From the NCBI GenBank assembly GCA_902729315.2, contig LR746273.1, positions 1,059,001 through 1,123,000 on the forward strand: 64,000 nt of DNA, given 5' to 3'. Shown in pieces: positions 13,401 to 24,900 of this stretch. The stretch's first letter is position 1. The number at the start of each line of letters is the position of its first letter. The notes below the pieces were generated by a model. The model was not told the DNA's origin and searched no databases. It was given only the letters and a program-made list of their open reading frames with translations. Origin of the DNA: Spirodela intermedia. Lineage: Eukaryota > Streptophyta > Magnoliopsida > Alismatales > Araceae. The position numbers and the translations under genes were made by a program.

Positions 13401-16400
13401 TATACAAAGTACGCTTCCTACTCTCATTTTCACTTGGTTATTTCTTTCATCTTGGGTTTATAAAGTGGATCTTTCTTGGTGTGTTTTTGCCCCCCAATGG
13501 AATCTACTGTTTTTATGATGGAAGAATTTCTAATACTGGTGATAGCTGATTGAGTTTGATCTGATGTCTAGTCATGTCATTTATCATGCCGTCTTTCCGT
13601 GACACAAAAAGATTCAATGCTCAGTTTTTTCCTGTTCCGTTCGATTCAGTTTTCTTAGGTCTTCCTAATATTACATGTTATGATTCATCCGGAGATCAAA
13701 TATTTTCAGCCATGTTGAATTTGATGCAGTAGTTCATGTCTTCCCTCGGATAATAGAATCTTCCTTCTACTTGAACTCGTTTAGTGCACGTAACTCCTTT
13801 ATTTTATGGGCTTTGTTTTGTCTCAATTGTTTAGTGAGCTGTAAGTTTCCAATTGTTCACTCTTGATCATAGAAGTCCTTTCTTTCAATCTGCAGAACTT
13901 CTTTCATGGTAGCTTCCTGAATAGCAGTTTGGGCAGTTCTTGGCATAGCATATGACAACTTGTTTATTATTGAGACACCATTTAACTTTCTTTGAAATTA
14001 TTATTTTACATCTTCTTATCATGGTGTCTATGTCAACATCATGTTATTATCTCGTTGGGAAAAAGGCAAGTCTTACTTGAACTGCCAATATGACGTGTTT
14101 GTTCTAAAATGATGAGAAATGTGATCAATAAATGGACCTTATTGTAGCAACATTTTATTATTTTCTGTATGCAATATTTCTCTAGTTGGTCCTCACAAGC
14201 AGTACATATACTTGTCATCCACTTGTCATTTCATTAAGCTGGTGAAGTTACCACTTGCTTCCAAGTTCTCACAGACTGCTTTAGAAGGGTGAAGGAAGAT
14301 CCTCTCACGTTTTCCTGATAAAATTGAATTTGGCTTTCCCAGTTCCCCAATTGATCAGATTGATGATGATCATTAGGATCCGACTTAATGAAAGAAAATG
14401 AACTCACGTGTTATTATCTTATATTGCACGTATGCTAGCATCTTAATTCGTGTTGCATTGCCATTGATCTAGGAACAAATTCCAGTGACACAACTTGTAA
14501 GGGAAACTGCAACTGTCATGCAGGAGTTCACTCAGTCTGGGTAAGTTTTTTGTCGCTACTTAATTTACTTTCCATTGTGAAAATGCCGCCGCTTTGTTTG
14601 TGAATACAGTACAGTCATAATTTATGTGGATTTTTTCCTTTTTTGGCATCAGTGAGAGGTTAGCCAGCCTATGAGCAATGTACATATGTATTTTTTTAGT
14701 ATGCTTCAGTTTGTTTTTTATGCCTGGCCCAATTTAAATTCAATAGCATACAAATGTTGAAGTTACTTTTATGTTTATGAATACAGTTTTCTTAATAAAA
14801 TGTTAAGAGTGACTCAGAGGGCAGAGGCGCTAACTTTCATACCTGACTATGCGTTTAGATTTCTGTAATATTGATGTCACAAAATCAAATCATTGTCTGC
14901 TCTTTTCAGAGTCTGTGGCAGTAAAAAGATCCTGTACAATTAATACGTGATTACACCCTTCTCTGTGGAAATAGACCTTCATTCTCCTCTCATGTGAATT
15001 GAGGATTTGCTGCTTTTCATCTTGTAGCCTGATTTTTATTTATGATCCAAAAGCTGCGAAGTTAAGTTTCAGTGGAAAATGTCAGGCCTTCTTGTTTTTA
15101 TAACTCTCTGTTTCCTTAACTGCAGCAAATGTTATCCATTTTTTCAATTAGTCCTTTTCAGCTTATCTCCTTTTTAAACTTTATGTTGTAAATGATTGAA
15201 TTTATCTGTCTCTTTTTTGTTCCTTTTGAGGTTTGCATAACATTTGCCATTTGACTGATATAAGAACTCTTTGGGTGTGAAATAGATCCTATGTGTTGAA
15301 GTACTTAGTTTATTTGTTTTATTTTCCTGTAGTGGCGTGAGGCCATTTGGAGTTTCACTTCTGGTTGCTGGATACGATGATAATGGCCCCCAGCTGTACC
15401 AGGTACCTACTACTGCACTGATGAAGCTTTTCTCCTAATTGAGCAAACTGTGGATGTTACAATCTGAAATAACTATCAACAGGCAGTTCCGCCAAGTGCA
15501 TCCACTTCCTGCTCTGTTGCAGACTCCAAAAATGTAGTTTTGCAGTGGATAACCCCCCAGTTTTAGGTGATACTTAGTTGTTGTTGGAGGGCAACTCATG
15601 ATTGCAATTAAAGTATTGTTACTTGATGGAATACACACGAGCACCAGATAATGTCCTATCCTTATATGTCGTATACATCTGTCCATTTTTTTATCAATCT
15701 ATGGGAAAGTCCAGACCTTATAGTCACCCTACTCGTGAGAAGTGTGAAGGAAGAGATGAACAGAGTCCTGATGCAGGTGCCAATGCGTAATATGGGTACT
15801 TAAATACTATTCAATATATGTGCACATGCATTAGGACTCTGTTCATCTCTTCCTTCACACTTCTCACGAGTAGGGTGACTATAAGGTCTTTTGCTGTCCG
15901 TTATTTTGAAATTGATAAATTCCATCGATTAAGCATACATGTACTTTCCATCGATTAAGATAATGTCTGTTATTTTGAAATTGATAAATTCCATCGATTA
16001 AGCATACATGTACTTTCTATATTTTTCCTCTTTTGCTGCATTTCTCTCACTAGAGATGATGAAAGCATTAGAAAATCTTACTTTTTCCGTCTTTTGCAAT
16101 AGGTTGATCCTTCAGGGTCATACTTCTCCTGGAAGGCTTCAGCTATGGGCAAGAATGTTTCTAATGCAAAAACATTTCTCGAGAAGAGGTACTTTGCTAC
16201 ATTTTGTTGGAAACATTAATGACGAAAATATAGCTGTTCTACAAGCTAATCCCCTTTTTACAAGTTTTCGGAAAGCTCGCCTGGCTATTCGTTTTGAGCC
16301 TGAACCTAAGTAGGGTACATATGTTGATATTTTTTTCTTATTTTGTCGACATCTTTAATCAGATGAATTTTTATCCACTCATGTCTGTGCATGTATTTTA

Positions 16401-18093
16401 TGCACCTGTTTTGTCTCTGAATCGTTGCTAGCTTTTGTGTACTTGGTATTGTGCTCGTTGACATTCTTCTGTCAGCCAGTCATAGATTCTAACTAATTTC
16501 CTCCACTTACCATAAGTCGGAAACTAACTTCAATTATGTCTTTGTGATGTTTAATTGAATGGAGTGAGGGTCTAAAGTGGGATTTATCCGCCACTTTGCT
16601 CCTCTTTTCCGAAAAATAGCATCAACGATTCTATTGTGCAAGTTTCGTATTAAGTTTGTCTTGGTGGCTTTGCTCTGTCTGCAACAGTAAGGTTAGGTAT
16701 TAGGTTGTAAAAGGAGGCATGCTACAACCCAACACATGTGACATCAGCCTTGCAGCGAACTTTAACAGGTGCCCTCTATCTAGTTAATCCGCAGACGTTG
16801 CCCTTTGAAATCGATCAGGGAGACCCTGGTAAATCCAACAGTAGATGATAGCCTCAAATGTGCGATTTTGTTGTACTGACTCTGCAAAATTATCTTGATC
16901 TTGAGAGTTGGGCAGTCCTGCACTTTTGGGCCTTTTCTACATGAAACCCACCCATAATGTACCACCACAACTGGTATGAAGTCCAGTTGTTCAAAAACAT
17001 GGGGCAAGTGCGCTTAAAGCCTATCTCTATTGGCTGTTCTCTCACCCTATCAGTCGGATTTAGACTGATCCCAACTCTCCCTGTTGAGTTGAGATCAAAA
17101 ACATGGGGCAACTCATGTTTCACTTGGTTAGATATCTACTATGAGGGTGCTCAATCCTCTTATCCTTGTGCGCATCCCCCCTTTTCCGTCTACCTCATAA
17201 TTGGTGCAGTAAAACTCGTCATTCAATGACTTATCCTGTTTTTTTATATTATTATTATTATTAAATTTTATTTATTTATTTAACTGGGGCTGCGAATTTT
17301 AAAAGTTCTCTGCTTCCATTAGGTACACCGATGATATGGAGCTTGATGACGCTGTCCACACAGCCATTTTGACTCTGAAAGAAGGGTATTTCACGCTGGC
17401 ATCCTGACTGTTCTCGTTTCCACTTTGATGCCTCCTATTTAATGCTTGTGCTTTGCCAACTGTTCAGTTTTGAAGGCCAAATATCTGCAAAGAACATCGA
17501 AATTGGCATCATTGGCGCTGACAGAAAATTCAGGCAAGATTATTCTCTTGTTGCACGTTCTTAAATGAATTACTGAGATTATATCTTCTTTATCATCAAT
17601 ACTACGACACATGGTTTATTTCAACGCAAATGATCTGGTACATTGGCCGGGCTTCTGGGGGAAGGAAGAAATTAGAGTTCATTTCCTATGCCGGATCTAT
17701 TCTGGATAAAAAAAGAAAGCGAGCCGCAATCTTAGTAAAGGGAAAATGGTAGACAAATTATGAAACTGCTGGTGGATGTTCAGTGAATAATATCGTTTGG
17801 AAGCTCGATCTCTACAACTCCAGGCTGTTTCTAGTTTCCAAACTATTAGGATTATGAAAAAATCTCAACCCAAAACTCAATCCTTGCTATATACATGATG
17901 AAAACACCAGTTCTTGGCCGAATGCCGTTTCAATTGAATAGCTCACGTGATTGATTATTTTCTTTTCTTTTTTTGTTTTCTTCAAATACCCTGCTGAATT
18001 TATCTCAAATACTTTTATTTATTTCCTCCAATCTCTGGTTGCAGAGTCCTCACACCTGCTGAAATCGACGACTACTTGGCTGAAGTGGAGTAG
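10453..18093 (+). CDS. PAB1: 20S proteasome subunit alpha type-2
   Basis: This non-catalytic alpha-ring subunit of the 20S proteasome helps form the gated entry to the proteolytic chamber in cytosol and nucleus. Eleven exons join in phase: 10453-10493, 10603-10679, 11828-11892, 12710-12756, 13333-13408, 14473-14540, 15333-15402, 16103-16188, 17323-17385, 17468-17533 and 18045-18093. They encode 235 residues, the usual alpha-2 length. The protein begins [20 protein letters not shown], the alpha-type N-terminal signature, continues with [12 protein letters not shown] and [16 protein letters not shown], and ends [14 protein letters not shown]. The first ATG is chosen from that N-terminus. The tenth intron starts with GC, not GT (17534-17535), giving an AG|GCAAG donor; the phase and protein require it. 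The seventh intron carries a near-perfect inverted repeat. The gene is convergent with DIM1, with 327 bases between stop codons. Confidence 0.97.
15713..15889. repeat. 63-bp near-perfect inverted repeat with 51-base loop
   Basis: Arms at 15713-15775 and 15827-15889 are reverse complements with one mismatch that I can see. They lie in the seventh intron of the proteasome alpha-2 gene. If transcribed, the intron would fold into a long hairpin, as in young MIRNA or hairpin-siRNA loci. It could instead be a foldback or MITE-type insertion, although no flanking target-site duplication is obvious. Confidence 0.9.
15900..16017 (+). repeat. 49-base direct repeat, 69-base period
   Basis: An identical 49-base segment occurs at 15900-15948 and 15969-16017. 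It begins GTTATTTTGAAATTGATAAA and ends with TGTACTTTC. The 20-base spacer includes a partial extra copy of the CCATCGATTAAG part. The duplication lies immediately 3' of the inverted repeat and just before the eighth coding exon (16103). Confidence 0.92.
16690..17285. repeat. possible interspersed element in proteasome intron
   Basis: In the eighth intron a segment ends in an (ATT)n/TTTA-rich tail at about 17245-17280, as retroposed elements often do. It also contains two copies of a short motif, CAAAAACATGGGGCAA, near 16995 and 17095. No terminal repeats or target-site duplication were found. The call is weak; unique intron sequence is the alternative. Confidence 0.3.
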
Positions 18094-18420
18094 TCCATCC
18101 ATCCATCCACCTGATATTACTTCTTCCCAGAGGAGATCACTCTTCTGCATGGGGATCCTGTTAAAGCTGGGTGGTCTAGGAATTTACTCTTCTGTGCTGA
18201 TTTATTTCTAGGGAATTCTTCCACTTTTCGACTGTACCCAACTAAGAGAAATACCCAGAAAGGAAATGCCCCAAGAATTATTATGATTTCCTTAAATTGC
18301 CCAGAACAGCTATAAATAATCAGACGACTTTCAGCCAAAAGTCAGCCTTAAATCTTTATAAAAAGAAGACCCACATCGGGCAGCGGCAGCAGCACCAGCA
18401 GCAGCAGCAGCCTCAGCCTC
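18094..18420. other. convergent 3' flanks, with CAG-rich stretch
   Basis: This holds the 3' untranslated regions of proteasome alpha-2 (+) and DIM1 (-), which converge here. A CAG/CAGCAGCAG-rich segment at about 18377-18420 lies directly next to the DIM1 stop codon. No other gene is visible. Confidence 0.6.
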
Positions 18421-20201
18421 TCAGTAGCGGTACTTGGTGGAGTAATCCTTGGGAGCGATCACCAGCCCGCGGCCCTTCCGGGCTCCTCGGTAGACGGTCT
18501 CGATGATGTCGATGAACTCCTGCTTATCCTTCAGCGCCCAGTTGATCTTGTTGTTGTTACCGGTTCCGAGATCGATCATGATGTGCTTGTTGCGGAAGAA
18601 GAACATCACCGTGGACGGGTCGTAGAGCTCGTACATCGTGTTGAAGTCGGGCACCTCAGTTATGTCAACGAGGTATATGACGGCGAAGTTCTTTATCGTC
18701 TCCGCCACAGAAGCCAAAACCTCGTCCATCTACGGCCACAAACTCGTTAGAAACCAAAACTAGATGGGCTTTTCTTGCCAGATAAGGAAGCTGACAGACC
18801 AGCTTTCTGATTTGTCAGCTTTTTATCCAAAGTGCATAAAAACAATACCTAGACGGCCGTTTTATCCAAAATTGGAAATTTAGTCAAAGCCAAGGATTTT
18901 CTCAGGCTATGCGACAGAAGATTCGAGCTTCAATCGAAAATCGGATAGGAATGGGAGTGCCCACGAGTTTTCTTGATGGACGGCAACTGAAATCCATGTG
19001 CTGTCCCAGTGTGGCTAGGAAAGAAATAAGATGGGCATTCTCCAAAGAAGAAATTTAGTCAGAAGAAAGGAAATGGAGACTACCCATCAGAAAATCAAGG
19101 CTCAACAAGAAATCAGACAAGAAAAATCAGAATATCCACAGATTAGATTGATCAACGCCAACTAAAATTCACACCTTGCCGGATGGTAAATTAAATCAAA
19201 TAAAAAAGTCAAACAGGCTCCACAATCATCATGCTCCACTACATGATATTCTTTTCCATTAGGTACAAGATAATCACTAAACCGAGCATTATATGCCAAA
19301 AATATGAGGTACCAGTCACCAAGGACGAGATAATCAATGGTGACTTTACTAAAAATAAAATATGAGGTGGGTATCCATTTCTTTTTTAGGATCGATGAGG
19401 TAGCTCAATGCCAATGAAGGCTGAGACTGTAATCCGTCTGTCCTCAATTCTACAGCAGTGGTATTTAGACTGGCTTTCTACTAAACTCTGAGGAAAGCAG
19501 ATCCCACGCTGCCGTCATACTACTATTAAATATAATAAATATTTTATTAGTAGTAGTAATAGAGCCACAGTTGTTCTCCGCATCAGATTTCTCATGACAA
19601 ATATGACATAGAAATTTAGTGGTCGATGTTTCTATGTGATTTTGGGAAAAATGACATAGAAATTTCTATCTTTCTATGTGATTTTGAGAGCTGATTCCTT
19701 TCCGAAACGGAAGTTGAGCCCCATACAGCAGACCACAAGCACAGGTCAACTCGCTCGAAACGATCATTGCTCCGGCAAAAACAGCGAAGGCAATCAACCA
19801 AACACCAGAGAAGCGATTCCTGCGACACTCGGTTCTTTGATCTTCATCTCTCCGCAAAAAAAAAAGCCCTATTCCGTCACTCTACTGCCCGGTGCGAGAA
19901 AACCCCTAAAGTTCGTCAGCTACACCGGTAAGATTCGGGACGTAAAGGCCGAAGCGCGGACGAAGAACTCGAGATCGAAGGGTTCCAGAAGAACACGGAT
20001 GGAACAGCTAATAGAAGACGGCCCTAGGGCGGCACGAAGCTACAAAGCAGATCAAGAATCGAAGGTGATGGTAAAACCCACCTGCATACAGGTCTCGTCC
20101 CAGTCATGCCCGAAACGGATGACGACGAGTCGCTCCTCCTCGGCGAGGATCGCCTGATCCACCGCCCATCCCGAGTGCAAGTGCGGCAACAGGTACGACA
20201 T
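18421..20201 (-). CDS. YLS8: U5 snRNP thioredoxin-like protein DIM1/YLS8
   Basis: DIM1 (Dib1, U5-15kD) is a thioredoxin-fold component of the U4/U6.U5 tri-snRNP needed for pre-mRNA splicing in the nucleus. Two exons, 20082-20201 and 18421-18729, join in phase to give 142 residues, exactly the conserved eukaryotic length. The start reads MSYLLPHLHSGWAVDQAILA. The second exon starts MDEVLASVAETIKNFAVIYL and the protein ends IAPKDYSTKYRY, a strongly conserved tail. The family has a thioredoxin fold but no active-site CxxC, as here (DETCMQMDEV). The single intron is 1352 bases and contains several short frames with no resemblance to proteins. The first exon is GC-rich. The gene is convergent with proteasome alpha-2. 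Confidence 0.97.
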
Positions 20202-21153
20202 CCCCGCCCACAGACCTGCTGCCGCACCCTCCTGCCGCTTCTTCCCCCACCCTCTCTCTGTCCCTGTCCAAAAAGGCTACTCCTTTACCTGCTTTATGGG
20301 TATTTCCTTTAATCTCCGAAAAAGACCACACGGGCGCGGCCCCAAGCTGAATTGCAAACGAAACCCTCAAACCACGTCTCAAGGTAGAGGGAAAGATCAT
20401 ACGGAGAGATTAAAAAATACTTTTTTGTCCTTTAAATTCATTGCAAACTACAATAATCATCAATATTTATATATTTTTCAGTGGAATTTCAAAGTATCCG
20501 AAACTAATTATCTGATTACGGTTTGCGTACAAATGCGCACAAAAAAGTATTAAATTAACCTCGAATGTATTCCACCCTCTCTCTCTCTCTCCCTCTCTTT
20601 CTTGCGATTATCACGCATAGCTACAAATGACCCAAAAAATAATACAAATATATAAATATACAATTTTTTACCAATAAAAAATAATTAATTATTAAAAATA
20701 TGGAAACATTCATGGAATTTGATAGTTTTTTCGACTTTTGCATAAATGTTGGACAAGAATAAAAACATGAAATCTTTACTTATCATTTCCCGTATACTGA
20801 TATTTGGGCCTTAAATTTAATTTCTCAAATAAAGTTGAGCCCAATCCAACTTCAGATAAATATGAATAATAATAATAATAAATTAGGAACTCTATTAAAT
20901 TATGGAGATATTTACTGGTAAATGATAGTAAATATGATCGATAAAAAAAATTCACTGGAACGATTTATTTTATTTTTTTTCTACTCGAAATGACCCTTGC
21001 CTATTTCTTGTGCATGTGATGACCAGATTAATCGAGATTTCCATACATAGGATAGAAAATAATTTTCATCCGAACAAAAATAAAATGGCATACATACATA
21101 TTTAGATATTGGCAAAAAAATTCTGCACAAAATAGCATCTATATTGTCCGAAA
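20202..21153. promoter_or_regulatory. DIM1 promoter and HCF136 3' flank
   Basis: The part next to 20201 should hold the DIM1 promoter and leader, and the part next to 21154 the HCF136 3' untranslated region. A CT-rich run lies at about 20579-20601. The rest is AT-rich with no coding sequence I can support. Confidence 0.5.
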
Positions 21154-21911
21154 TCATCCAAGATATCGGAGTAACACGCCGTCATTTCCCAGCACAAATC
21201 CTTTGGTATCGTTGACAAACCTGCATTCAAGCCAAGTTGTTGGTTTCAGGCAATCCAAATGAATCCCAAGCAGTGCACAAAAAAGTCAACGCAAATTTAA
21301 TTTAAAGGAAGTTATCTGCTACTCATGGGAAGATCCCTCATTATTTCCGTGCATTGAGAGTTTCAGTAAGATGTTCCATAATAGCACCCATTCAAATCCT
21401 GAAGAGTCAAGTGAGAGAGATGAAGTGATGGAGGTGTATGCAAAGAAAAGGCCAACATAATGGTGAAGTCAACACTGATTGAGAACACTACTAATGGAAA
21501 GATTCCCTTGAAGAATCCAGCAGGATGTCTACGCAGAATCTTCTCATGAAGATTGAAGTAAGAGAGATGAAGTGCTTCAAGGGCAGGATGAAAAGAGACC
21601 CAAAAGTCAATCTGGCATGGAAGTCAACAATAGTCTACCATGGTTCTTCACAATTGCGAAGAGGATTCCTTGCGATATCTGTGAATTTGGAGTGCTGATT
21701 CTACTCCTGAAGACGGGAGAGAGATGAAGTGATGAAAGTCCATCGTAAAACAAGGCATAGAGTCCGATGAAGACATGAAGTCAACGCCATTGGACAAACT
21801 GACCTCTATTTATGGGAAGACTAATTAATCGTATACGTGAATTGAGAATTCGGCAAGATATTACACAAGACCACCTATGCTACTCTTCAAGAATGAAGGG
21901 AGGGAGGGAGG

Positions 21912-21952
<41 letters not shown>

Positions 21953-24900
21953 CATCCTGGACTCTCTCTGACACGAGACCCAATGAGGAAATTATCTGGA
22001 AGAAATGCCCAGTGGGGGAAAAAGTCACTTACTTTACAGAATAAAGGTTGGCGGCGATATTATCCGCAGCTTTGTCACGACTCCATGTCCTCCCACCATC
22101 TGTGGTTCTCAACAGAACACCACTGCCGCCGGCAGCCCACGCTTCATCCTGGTAGATTGAAGTCAAAATCATCAGCCCATCCATTAGCACAGGGCGCTGA
22201 TGCAGCACTGTGCAGGTTCTGGCTCTACGAAATCCGAATCTGAGAACGCAATCATTCACTCACTACCTTTGAGCGATATCCGACATCAAGAATACCGAAG
22301 CCGCGGCTCCGAACAGGAACTTCCTCAAATTCCTCATTGATCTGCGATTGAGGAACATTTCAGAAACGCTCCGAATTCAGACAGAACAAAGCACGAGATT
22401 GATCAACTAAGTGGGGTCAACTCATGAGAATTATCAACTAAAAAGACTTTCTAAATCAATGCGTGGCCCATCTTCGTTTCTGAAATCAAATCAGTTCAGA
22501 AAAATTCAGTTTTTATACATCTGGGGGCGGTATTTGGAGCACAGAGTTCTGGGTGTTCTACATTTTATTGTGATTTCTCTTACCCCGGTGCCTTTGCTGA
22601 GGAAGAGCCCACCACCACGGGCCAGGAGCCAAAGACCACCATCAGCCCTCCAACCCATGTTCTGGATTCGCCGCGCAACAGCTCTATTATGTGGTTGCCA
22701 GTATGGCTGCAAGGCATGAAAGGATGTGATGACAATAAAATCACGATCTTGCCGCATAACTGGCAGAGCATGGCGTTTAGTTCTTTGGAAAAACGAGATT
22801 GCATGAGAGGTTTCACAATCAATAAGCATGCAAGACGGCATAATTAAAACTATATGGTTCAATCGATATTTTACCAGATGAAACATACAGAAAACAATAA
22901 AAGATGTGATCTCTTAGCCGCAAAGGTTGAAAGGGCAAAGAAGAAGAAATAAAATGATTCGAATGAAGATGAGAAAGATACGGAAATAGGTCTGGTGAAT
23001 AGAAACGGAATAGAGTGGCAGAAGAGGATATATGGCCCCAAAATTGGTTAATCAGGGTTTGGCAGATGGCAGTGGTGGTGATGACGACCTAATCAATCAT
23101 TTGTGTGAGACATCATTAAATAATCCCTTTCCATTTTATCCATTAAAGAAGATCACAATCACAAAGCCTTCAATGGTGAATAAAATAAGTGAGAGGATCA
23201 GCTCAAGGTGATACACAGTTAGATAATTTGCTCGTAAGTGACTATAATTTGACCTCATTTTTGAACCAGCCTTTATTTCATGAATCAAACTCATAATCAT
23301 AGAGCTTCAGTAAATCTTCAGCCTCTGAAAGCAAATAATCTAAAATCCAAGGATAGGGAATCTCATTTTCTCCCTCTATCTTTCCATCAAACGCGTTTCT
23401 GAAGTGTTCCCACAATAGCCGTCAGTTCACACCATCCCATGCATATCGGCCACCTTTCAACTACCACCTTTCGGCCGTAATTTCAGAATACTAGTCCTGG
23501 ATGAGAACAATTCTACCTTCAGATACAGGGATCTATTAACGTGCACACTCTCTGTCATGGTAGGAAAATTTCTTCATTGCATTTTTTAAGAAGAGAAGTC
23601 CACTTGAGGAGCCAAATCACCATAACCTCCCGCGATCTAACTGAATAGATTGAATTTCGGTTTCTGCCATCTTCCCAACGACAATATACGAGGTATTGTC
23701 TTTCCAGCAAGGTTTACTTGAAAGAAAAGGTAATATCTTTACTTGGATGGCACATACTATTACACGTATTTAGATACATTCCATCAGATCAACAGACTAT
23801 GGGACGATCCATTTAACAAGGAGATTTACAGCTGTTTTCAGTAAGAGAAAGTTCCCACTTTTGAATCTTATCATTTTTTCTTGATTTTTTCTCAGTCAAT
23901 AGCATAAAAGCAAAGAAATTAAAAAAAAAAGGAATATGGTAAAACCAAAGGAGATAAAGGGCATCGCATTCAATAGCTCTACTTAGATCTGATCTCTTTT
24001 CATGACGTCATTTAATTATGTAGCCTGAACTGAGGTGAAAGTCTCTCGGGTAATTAGCATCTGATTGACAGAACAAATGAAATAAAGTTTGTCTCATTAG
24101 CTAAGGAAACACATAGCACGTTTCCATAATCCAGTATCAGGTCTACGACAACTTGGAAGAAACCACACATTTTCAAGGCATCCACAAATATCCTAATTCC
24201 TAACTAGGAATTATAATACCCCAGCTACTGGACACAAGGCAGTCATCTGTAGAGATTATGACCAGTACCAGCTACCATAGGCCATAGGTCTATAATCAAT
24301 TAGAATCCAAGAACTTGGCAAAGTTCTTGGAAACAGCTTCCTGTGACTTGAATCTTCTACGGTCATCAGCTATGTACAAGCATAAAGTTCAATGAAGGGG
24401 TCTCGGGAGCCACCTGTCCAGGTTGCCAAGTCAGATAGAAGTTACCACGGCTAGAAACTGCAACATATTTTCCATCTGGAGAACGATTCACTGTATTGAA
24501 TGTTCCCGTGTAATAACTTGCTCCACTAATGCCACTTGAAACTGTCCTGCAAAGGAAATACTGTTCAAGTTAGTTTAAAACCGAGTATGACACACGATAT
24601 TTTTTCTAAAGAAAACATGCACCAAAAAGTAGCATTACATGAAGAATTCTTTCACATCACAGAATGAGGTCAGAAATTCAATTTAAATTATTGAGAAAAA
24701 ATGTGTTACATTCGTTCCATGCAGAATCAGTCTGAACCACAAAGAAAATCATTTTAATTTGACCACAAAACTCTCCCAAAAAGAATTTAAATCCATTTTG
24801 AGCAATAATAATCCCCAAGAAAAAAAAATATTATGCCTACCAAATCACAAAAACAAGAGGACTGGATCTGTATCATGTGACCCATAAGACATAGAATATG

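Noticed and set aside
19501-19690. repeated CATAGAAATTT motif in the DIM1 intron
   Set aside because: A short repeat of about 12-20 bases, not longer than expected from local slippage in AT-rich DNA.
19678-20400. ORFs of 98-159 residues around the DIM1 first exon
   Set aside because: They overlap DIM1 exon 1 or its intron in other frames, and none resembles a protein.
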